This document shows positions 4,888 to 10,037 of a stretch of 10,037 nt of DNA, piece after piece (within the stretch, counting starts at the first letter, position 1; each line of letters opens with the position of its first letter). The stretch is from a bacterium (GTDB taxonomy: Bacteria > UBA10199 > DSSB01): positions 1-10,037 of the forward strand of contig JAUHYS010000059.1 of the NCBI GenBank assembly GCA_030426445.1, in the 5' to 3' direction. The position numbers and the translations under genes are program-made. The notes beneath the pieces were generated by a model. That model was not told where the DNA came from. It ran no database searches and was given only the letters and a program-made list of their open reading frames with translations.

Positions 4888-7629
4888 ATGAAGATAACCG
4901 AACGTCTATTTTTGACCCTTTCTTTACTTATGACCCTAAGCTTCTTTTCAGGCGCAGCATTTGGAAAAATTATCCAAGTTGGGTCTGATTTAGATGAAGG
5001 CTTTGGCACATTGCGTGCCGCTATCAATGAAGCCTGCATCTTGGACGGTTCTGATGTCATACGTTTTGATCCATGGTCTCCGCAAGACACCCCTATCCTT
5101 CTTAAAGCTAGCAAGGGATCTCTCATTATCCCAGCAAGCTGTAAAGGTCCTGTAACCATCGAAGGACAAGTCGCGTTCATTGGTAACAACCCTATCGAAG
5201 TGGGGATTAGTGGTGATGCCATTAACACCTGTTCTATTAAAGTGTATAGCGATGGAAACACACTTAAAAAACTTAACTTTATAAACGCAAACAGTGCTGC
5301 CATTTGCCTATATGGAGACAACAATAAAATAGAAGATGTTTTTATCGGAATGCAACGACTCAGTGGAAACAGTGGAGGAAACCAAAGAGGCGTTTACATC
5401 GCTGGTAATAACAATACAGTCCAAGACAGCACCATTGTTAAAAGCACTTCCCACGGTATCGATATCGATGGAGGTGATAGCAATATCATTCGTCGTAACT
5501 TTATAGGCACCACCCAAGACAACCACGAAGGCGCCCAAGCTAGTAGCTTTAAAAATGGTGGAGATGGTATCCACATTCGCAATGATGGAGAAAAAAATGT
5601 TATTAGCGGTGATTCATTACAAAGAAACTATATTGCTCATAATGGAGGAGATGGCATCGAAGTTACCGGTCTTAATTCCGATGATAATAACTTTGCCTAT
5701 AGTGTCATATATGGAAACAGCGAACTGGGCATAGATTTAAATGCCGATGGAGTCACAGAAAACTTCTCTTGCTTTGGACCTGCAGCCAATGACTGTACTT
5801 TATTCCCAGAAATTCAAGAAAGCTACTTACTCTTTGATAATGGAAACTCTTATGGGCATTTAATCAAGTTAAAAGTTCCCGACGATTCGCTCATCATTTT
5901 CTACGAAGTTTATAACCCCGACCCTTCTGGTTATGGAGAAGGTGATCGCCCCTTTAAGTTTTTGAGTGTAGGGGAAAAAGGTAACCAAGCTTTATATGAG
6001 GTTCAAACTAGTATTGGAGGCAACTACCCACCAGGAACAGTCATTGCTGCCATGGCATGTAAGAACAAACTTGGTGGCCGAGAGTGTTCCGAATTTAGCG
6101 GACAGTGGACACTTAACAATATCCCTGTACCCGATCCGGATCCAGACCCAGACCCGGATCCAGACCCCATGGACCCTGACACTGATTGCCAACCCAATCT
6201 ACAAGTCGGTGGAATGAGTCCTCACGAAATGGACATGCAATGGCAAGATGACTGCGTAGAGGAAGCGGGATTTTTCTACTGGAGAAAAGAAGGCAAGTGC
6301 ATAGATCTTAATTTTGATATTGAAAACGAAGTCAATGCTGGCTGGATTCCCGGAGAAGTCGAAAATATCGCTAACGATATCGACAGCGGTCTAGAGCCCG
6401 ACACAGATTATTGCTATGTCATTGCAGCCGTATGGCCTAAAATTGAAAATGGACAATGGGTCGGATGGCATTATTCTAACCCATCGCCAGAAGCTGATGG
6501 GACAACCCTACCCTATCCATTGGATGAACCACAAAACCTCCAAGCAGATGGCATTTCAACTTCAGAAATTGAAGTTACATGGGATGACGTACAAGGAGAA
6601 ACCGGTTACATTCTTTACTGGCACCCTGGAGCCTGTGCAGCCGACGATTCAGATGACGCAGATTTTGTCATTCTCGATGATCAAATTCCTGCTGACCAAA
6701 CTAACTACATCCATGAAGGACTCGATGAAAATAGCACTCATTGCTATAAAGTCAAAGCCAAGGATGATGGCGGTGAAAGTCAGTTCTCTAATAAAGATGA
6801 TGGGACTACCTTAGAATATGAGTTCTGCCCTCTCGGCGATAAAGACAACGATAATATCTGTGATGGTGAAGATGGTGGTGGAGATCCAGGTGAAGGTGAA
6901 GAAGTCGATCTCGATACAGATGATGACGGAATCCCAGATCATGACGATCAAGATTCTGATAATGATGGTATTCCAGATGTGGTAGAAGCGGGGGATGATG
7001 ACATCGAAACACCTCCTGTTGATACCGATAACGATGGTATCCCAGACTTCCAGGATCCCGACTCTGACAATGATGGAATCCCAGATTCTGAAGAAGGTCT
7101 GATTGATACAGACAATGATGGAATCCCCAATTATATTGATCCTGATTCTGATGATGACGGTATCCCTGATGGTGAAGACGGTGTCCCCATTGATAACTGC
7201 TATCTCGTCCCCAACCCTGATCAAGAAGATGTTGATGGAAATGGTGTCGGAGATGCTTGTGAACTGGATTCAGACCAAGACGGTATCCCTGATGGTGCGG
7301 ACAACTGTCCCTTCACACCCAATACGGATCAAAAAGATTCCGATGGGGATGGTATCGGAGATGCCTGTCAAGATAGTGACGGCGACGGTATCCCGGATAT
7401 CAATGATAATTGCCCTCTAACCTCCAACCCTGATCAAGAAGATTCTGACGAAGATGGAACCGGGGACGCCTGTGAAGGTTTAGGACAAGAAGTCATTGCT
7501 CCTGAATCCTTAAGCGGAAGTGGTAACATTGGTGGTGGCTGTAGTTTAGGAAGCTATTCTACAAGTTCAAGCTTAGTATGGTTACTCATGCTATTGCCTG
7601 TGGCTATGCGCTTTCGCAAACAAAACTAA
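4888..7629 (+). CDS. Secreted beta-helix / FN3 / TSP3 surface protein with C-terminal sorting tail
   Basis: A large extracellular or surface-anchored protein of unknown substrate, 913 residues from the preferred ATG at 4888 (numbering below counts from the in-frame ATG at 4855). Order: signal peptide 12-37 (basic start, Leu-rich core, AFG cleavage site); GTLRAAINEAC (51-61), typical of the start of secreted right-handed beta-helix proteins; beta-helix coils to about 300 with recurring NNNxVxxxxI and GDGIxI patterns; a Pro-Asp hinge (426-438); two fibronectin-III-like domains (about 445-553 and 557-655, each ending near DGTTL); a thrombospondin type 3 array (657-876) with many DxDxDG calcium sites; and a tail GGGC (893-896), hydrophobic 907-918, then RFRK. 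The tail looks like a MYXO-CTERM-type sorting signal. No lyase catalytic set was recognised, so an adhesin or matrix role is as likely as polysaccharide cleavage. The gene stands alone, with a long leader and its own terminator. Confidence 0.9.
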   Translation: MKITERLFLTLSLLMTLSFFSGAAFGKIIQVGSDLDEGFGTLRAAINEACILDGSDVIRFDPWSPQDTPILLKASKGSLIIPASCKGPVTIEGQVAFIGNNPIEVGISGDAINTCSIKVYSDGNTLKKLNFINANSAAICLYGDNNKIEDVFIGMQRLSGNSGGNQRGVYIAGNNNTVQDSTIVKSTSHGIDIDGGDSNIIRRNFIGTTQDNHEGAQASSFKNGGDGIHIRNDGEKNVISGDSLQRNYIAHNGGDGIEVTGLNSDDNNFAYSVIYGNSELGIDLNADGVTENFSCFGPAANDCTLFPEIQESYLLFDNGNSYGHLIKLKVPDDSLIIFYEVYNPDPSGYGEGDRPFKFLSVGEKGNQALYEVQTSIGGNYPPGTVIAAMACKNKLGGRECSEFSGQWTLNNIPVPDPDPDPDPDPDPMDPDTDCQPNLQVGGMSPHEMDMQWQDDCVEEAGFFYWRKEGKCIDLNFDIENEVNAGWIPGEVENIANDIDSGLEPDTDYCYVIAAVWPKIENGQWVGWHYSNPSPEADGTTLPYPLDEPQNLQADGISTSEIEVTWDDVQGETGYILYWHPGACAADDSDDADFVILDDQIPADQTNYIHEGLDENSTHCYKVKAKDDGGESQFSNKDDGTTLEYEFCPLGDKDNDNICDGEDGGGDPGEGEEVDLDTDDDGIPDHDDQDSDNDGIPDVVEAGDDDIETPPVDTDNDGIPDFQDPDSDNDGIPDSEEGLIDTDNDGIPNYIDPDSDDDGIPDGEDGVPIDNCYLVPNPDQEDVDGNGVGDACELDSDQDGIPDGADNCPFTPNTDQKDSDGDGIGDACQDSDGDGIPDINDNCPLTSNPDQEDSDEDGTGDACEGLGQEVIAPESLSGSGNIGGGCSLGSYSTSSSLVWLLMLLPVAMRFRKQN
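6130..6168 (+). repeat. Asp-Pro hinge encoded by an 18-bp near-tandem repeat
   Basis: Thirteen alternating Pro and Asp residues (426-438) separate the beta-helix from the first FN3 domain. At DNA level a 14-nt core, CCGGATCCAGACCC, recurs at 6136 and 6154, an 18-bp period. Such a repeat could change length by slippage and so alter hinge length between strains. Confidence 0.8.
6823..7473 (+). repeat. Thrombospondin type 3 calcium-binding repeat array
   Basis: This lies within the surface-protein gene, residues 657-873. Eight copies of a D-x-D-G-I-P-(D/N) core (for example DNDGIPD) are followed by, and interleaved with, three longer Cys-containing units that start DNC and end GDAC (780-802, 816-838, 851-873). 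The DxDxDG spacing matches the calcium-coordinating loops of TSP3 repeats, and the paired cysteines suit disulfide bonding in an oxidising extracellular setting. The composition is strongly acidic, so the segment should be rigid only when calcium-loaded. Confidence 0.9.
7531..7626 (+). other. C-terminal sorting signal (MYXO-CTERM-like)
   Basis: This encodes residues 893-924 of the surface protein: GGGC, a Ser-rich spacer, a hydrophobic stretch LVWLLMLLPVAM, and a basic RFRKQN end. The tripartite motif/membrane/basic layout, with a Cys next to glycines, resembles tails recognised by intramembrane sortase-like proteases (myxosortase class). The exact subclass cannot be settled by eye. Confidence 0.6.
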
Positions 7630-7660
7630 GACAAACAGTTCTAGTCATATTTTATAAAAC

Positions 7661-7695
7661 AAAACCCCTATGAGATTTCTCATAGGGGTTTTTTT
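7661..7695 (+). terminator. Strong rho-independent terminator after the surface-protein gene
   Basis: A perfect stem (7661-7674 with 7679-7692, core CCCCTATGAG/CTCATAGGGG) closes a 4-nt ATTT loop, followed by T to 7695. It starts 32 nt after the stop codon. The A-run on its left side means it may also work for the convergent minus-strand cyclophilin gene, which ends at 7809. Confidence 0.92.
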
Positions 7696-7808
7696 ATTAA
7701 CATTTTACTTTATATAAATAAAATTTTTTACTTTTAAAATATTTATATAGATTTAAGGTTTTTATTATAAATTATTGAAAAACTTTTTTTAAATAATATT
7801 AATTATAC

Positions 7809-8381
7809 TTATTTATGTCCGCGGCTAATTTTTTTCACGACATCCATACCTTCGGTGGTTTGACCAAAAACAGTGTAGGCGCCATCTAAAAACGGAGTTG
7901 CTGCAAGGGTGATATAAAACTGAGAACCACTGGACTCTCTTTTGGGGTTTACCTGGTCACCCGTACGTGCATAGGCCAAAGCACCTTCAATATGTTTCAT
8001 ACCAATTTCTGCAGGAATTGTATAACCTGGTCCACCTGTTCCATCCCCTGAAGGGTCTCCGCCCTGGACAACAAATCCGGGTTCCACACGGTGAAAAGTC
8101 AGCCCATTGTAGAAACCACCTTTGGCCAATTGAATAAAATTGGTGACTGAAAGAGGGGCTTCCTTAGCATGAAGCTTCAGTTTAATGTTTCCTTTTTCAG
8201 TATGAATCACTGCTTCATAGCTTTTATTTACATCGACTTTACTTTCTTTTGGGGCACTAAATGTTTGGCTCACTTTTTTCTCCTTTGTTTTTTGAGTTTC
8301 AGATTGTAGCTCCATTGAAATCGGCAATATCAAAGATATACTGATGACAAAGGGTATCCAGTATTTTTTGAATGGTTTCAT
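7809..8381 (-). CDS. Exported cyclophilin-type peptidyl-prolyl cis-trans isomerase
   Basis: Catalyses cis-trans isomerisation of peptide bonds before proline, probably in the periplasm. Two adjacent ATG codons (8384, 8381) follow a GGAGG at 8386-8390. The second, with a 4-nt gap, is the better start, giving 190 residues. The N-terminus (KPFKKYWIPFVISISLIL) is a signal peptide or membrane anchor with no lipobox Cys, followed by a charged linker of about 30 residues. The cyclophilin fold starts near YEAVIHTEKG. Active-site motifs are present (numbered from the first ATG): FHRVEPGFVVQGGD (97-110, catalytic Arg99), GSQFYITL (153-160), and FLDGAYTVFGQ (165-175). The protein stops at KKISRGHK, where related cyclophilins carry one more short strand of about 10 residues, so the C-terminus is slightly short. 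It lies 30 nt after the deacetylase gene on the same strand, so it is probably co-transcribed. Confidence 0.93.
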   Translation of the reverse strand: MKPFKKYWIPFVISISLILPISMELQSETQKTKEKKVSQTFSAPKESKVDVNKSYEAVIHTEKGNIKLKLHAKEAPLSVTNFIQLAKGGFYNGLTFHRVEPGFVVQGGDPSGDGTGGPGYTIPAEIGMKHIEGALAYARTGDQVNPKRESSGSQFYITLAATPFLDGAYTVFGQTTEGMDVVKKISRGHK

Positions 8382-8411
8382 CATTCCTCCATATTTCTTG
8401 TATTATTTAGG

Positions 8412-9353
8412 TCAATTGTTTAGTAAATTTCTTATCACTTGTTCCATACTCAAAGCCAAGCCTTTTAAATCATAGCCCCCCTCTAAAGTGTAAACGACTT
8501 TTCCTCCACAATGGTCTTGAGCAAATTTTTGTAGTTGTTCAACCATCCAACCAAAGCCCTGTGGGGTCACACACATCCCTCCTAATGGATCCCACTCGTG
8601 CGCATCAAAGCCTGCTGAAACCAATAAAATTTCAGGTTGGTACTCTTTAAGGGCTGGAATTAATTTTTCATTAAAAATCTGTTGATATTCCAAATCACCA
8701 CAAGCAACCTGCATGGGCAAATTAAGTGTATAACCTTTCCCTGCTCCTCGGCCGGTTTCTTCAGCTGCCCCGGTCCCTGGATAAAAAGGATAACGATGAG
8801 TAGAGATAAAAAATATATCACTGCGATCATAAAACATATGTTGAGTAGCATTGCCATGGTGGACATCAAAATCCACAATGGCTACTTTTTTAAAACCGTG
8901 TTTTTTGATTAAATATTCTGCAGCAACTCCAATATTATTAAAAAAACAAAAGCCCATAGCATAGCTACTTTCTGCATGGTGACCCGGAGGTCTTAACAAG
9001 GCAATGGCCTGATCAGCTTGTTTATCTAAAACGGCATCCACAGCTTGAAGTAAGCCTCCCGCCGCCAATATAGCGGTCTCATAACTTTCAGGTCCCGCAA
9101 AAGTATCCGGATCAAGATATTCGCCGGATTTTCCCGAAGTCTGAGCAACTTTTAAGATGTAATCACGAGTATGTACCCAATTCAGCTCTTCAAAAGTAGC
9201 TTGACGAACTTTAATATCTTCAATCTTATCCAATAATTGACACTTTTCTAAGTGCTCTATAATAGCCTGAAGGCGCTTTGGGCTCTCTGGGTGAGAAAAT
9301 CCCATATCATGCAGTAAATACTGTGGGTGGTAGACTTTAGCTAATTTACCCAT
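8412..9353 (-). CDS. Histone deacetylase-family (AcuC/HDAC-like) hydrolase
   Basis: Cytoplasmic Zn2+-dependent deacetylase of the arginase/HDAC superfamily. Bacterial members remove acetyl groups from acetyl-lysine, acetylpolyamines or related amides; the substrate here is unknown. The 313-residue protein is full length. Motifs: RPPGHHAE (121-128) with the catalytic His125-His126 pair; DFDVHHGN (161-168) supplying zinc ligands Asp163 and His165; STHRYPFYPGTGAAEE (184-199); SAGFDAHEWDPLGG (246-259) with the third ligand Asp250; and LEGGYDL (290-296) with catalytic Tyr294. Every active-site residue is present, so the enzyme is predicted active. The STHRYPFYPGTG pattern is closer to class II HDACs and bacterial homologues than to class I. 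A GAGGGGG at 9364-9370 sits 10 nt before the ATG. It is the first gene of a probable operon with the cyclophilin and lies only 36 nt from the divergent tat genes. Confidence 0.95.
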   Translation of the reverse strand: MGKLAKVYHPQYLLHDMGFSHPESPKRLQAIIEHLEKCQLLDKIEDIKVRQATFEELNWVHTRDYILKVAQTSGKSGEYLDPDTFAGPESYETAILAAGGLLQAVDAVLDKQADQAIALLRPPGHHAESSYAMGFCFFNNIGVAAEYLIKKHGFKKVAIVDFDVHHGNATQHMFYDRSDIFFISTHRYPFYPGTGAAEETGRGAGKGYTLNLPMQVACGDLEYQQIFNEKLIPALKEYQPEILLVSAGFDAHEWDPLGGMCVTPQGFGWMVEQLQKFAQDHCGGKVVYTLEGGYDLKGLALSMEQVIRNLLNN

Positions 9354-9389
9354 TGAAAAAGCACCCCCTCTCGTAGTAGAGATATAGTT

Positions 9390-9599
9390 ATGTTTGGATT
9401 AGGCAGCGGCGAACTTTTTGTCGTCATTACATTAGCGATACTATTGATCGCTCCCAAAGATCTGCCCAAATTGGCTAAACAATTTGGGCGATGGTACCGC
9501 AGTTTTAAGTTAGCAGTCAATGAAGTCAAAGGCTCATTTGAAAATGAACTCAATCGACCGCAAGACCCTCCTCAAGATAAAAAGTTCCTTGATTCCTGA
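9390..9599 (+). CDS. tatA/tatB: Twin-arginine translocase subunit, TatA/TatB family
   Basis: A small inner-membrane subunit of the Tat system, which exports folded proteins carrying a twin-arginine signal. The 69 residues comprise one N-terminal membrane helix (about 7-21), a hinge at APKDLP (21-26), an amphipathic helix LPKLAKQFGRWYRSFKLAV containing Phe32-Gly33, and a short acidic tail. Glu8 (GSGEL) is a feature of TatB, while the short tail and FG motif are more TatA-like. It may be one of the bifunctional TatA/B proteins. No strong Shine-Dalgarno precedes the ATG (nearest is TAGAGA). Its TGA overlaps the ATG of tatC. Confidence 0.92.
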   Translation: MFGLGSGELFVVITLAILLIAPKDLPKLAKQFGRWYRSFKLAVNEVKGSFENELNRPQDPPQDKKFLDS

Positions 9600-10037
9600 T
9601 GCGCAATACCACCATGACATTTGTTGGACATCTCGAAGATCTGAGACGATCCCTAATAAAATCTTTTTTAGCTGTCGTCATTTCTACCTTAATTTGTCTT
9701 CCCTTTTCCGAAAAACTCTATTTTTGGCTACGCGCACCTTTAGAAAAAACCTTACCCCAAAACAGCCTATCGGGGTTTGTTTTTAAAGGTCCCTTTCAAA
9801 TTTACATCAGTTATTTCAAAATCTCTTTAACCTTTGGAATGTTTCTCTCCCTGCCCTTTATTTTTTATTTTATCTGGAGATTTATTCGTCCCGGACTAAA
9901 ACGTGAAGAAAGCAAAGGTATCATTCCACTTGCCTTGGTTTGCAGCACACTCTTTATAGGAGGTGCTCTCTTCGGATATTTTGTCGTCTTTCCAGCAGGC
10001 TTTAGTCTAGCAAGTCAATTAGTTTCTCGAAGTCATA
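9599..10037 (+). CDS. tatC: Twin-arginine translocase subunit TatC, 3' end beyond window
   Basis: The polytopic inner-membrane Tat subunit that recognises twin-arginine signal peptides. The ATG shares its A with the TGA stop of the preceding tat gene (TGATG), so translation is probably coupled. An internal ATG at 9614 is an alternative. The 146 residues seen are about 60% of a usual TatC of roughly 240-260. Family marks: TFVGHLEDLRRSLI at the N-terminus; membrane helices at about 20-36, 74-95 and 108-132; FIWRFIRPGLKREE (91-104); and FGYFVVFPAGF (125-135). The usually Glu position in the HLxELR motif is Asp14 here, a conservative change. Three more membrane segments are expected past the edge. 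Confidence 0.95.
   Translation, partial: MRNTTMTFVGHLEDLRRSLIKSFLAVVISTLICLPFSEKLYFWLRAPLEKTLPQNSLSGFVFKGPFQIYISYFKISLTFGMFLSLPFIFYFIWRFIRPGLKREESKGIIPLALVCSTLFIGGALFGYFVVFPAGFSLASQLVSRSH

Noticed and set aside
4818..5324. Minus-strand 168-codon open frame opposite the start of the surface-protein gene
   Set aside because: It is a shadow of the beta-helix coding frame, with no domain, no ribosome binding site and unnatural composition.
6416..6814. Plus-strand 132-codon frame inside the surface-protein gene
   Set aside because: Out-of-frame overlap with clear FN3 coding sequence; no independent signals.
6811..7224. Minus-strand open frame rich in Ile, Val and Arg opposite the TSP3 array
   Set aside because: The repetitive pattern is just the complement of the Asp/Gly codon repeats of the real gene.
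6823..7473. Regularly spaced DNA repeats resembling a CRISPR array
   Set aside because: The repeats are degenerate, in frame and encode TSP3 calcium loops; there are no identical repeats with unique spacers.

Overview
This window comes from the chromosome of a Gram-negative (two-membrane) bacterium with an AT-leaning genome. The evidence is an MlaE-type lipid-transport permease, an OmpA-like outer-membrane/peptidoglycan-associated protein, a signal-peptide-bearing cyclophilin, twin-arginine translocase genes, and a large surface protein ending in a Gly-Gly-Gly-Cys / hydrophobic / basic tail that resembles MYXO-CTERM-like sorting signals. That combination suggests a deltaproteobacterial-type lineage (Myxococcota, Bdellovibrionota, Desulfobacterota or uncultured relatives). 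The placement is inference. I see no insertion sequence, phage gene, tRNA, rRNA or CRISPR array.

Layout, left to right. (1) Positions 1-1998, minus strand: the 5' part of an acetyl-CoA acetyltransferase (thiolase) gene running off the left edge, preceded by a stand-alone mlaE-like permease gene. (2) 2150-4292, minus strand: a 692-codon OmpA-C-domain gene with a clear rho-independent terminator and a good ribosome binding site, but no recognisable signal peptide. (3) 4293-4887: a long, very AT-rich intergenic region lying between divergent genes, with a 9-bp perfect inverted repeat near its right end. (4) 4888-7629, plus strand: a secreted multidomain protein (signal peptide, right-handed beta-helix, Asp-Pro hinge, two fibronectin-III-like domains, a Ca2+-binding thrombospondin type 3 array, C-terminal sorting tail), followed by a strong terminator. 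(5) 7809-9353, minus strand: a probable two-gene operon, a histone-deacetylase-family hydrolase followed 30 nt later by an exported cyclophilin. (6) 9390-10037, plus strand: tatA/B and tatC, overlapping by one base, with tatC running off the right edge.

The envelope theme is strong: MlaE, the OmpA-like protein, the surface protein, the exported PPIase and Tat all act at or across the inner membrane or outside it. The thiolase and deacetylase are ordinary cytoplasmic metabolic genes. The most distinctive locus is the beta-helix/FN3/TSP3 surface protein beside the unusual OmpA-like protein. They are divergently arranged across a large regulatory-looking gap, which could mean co-regulation but does not prove it.
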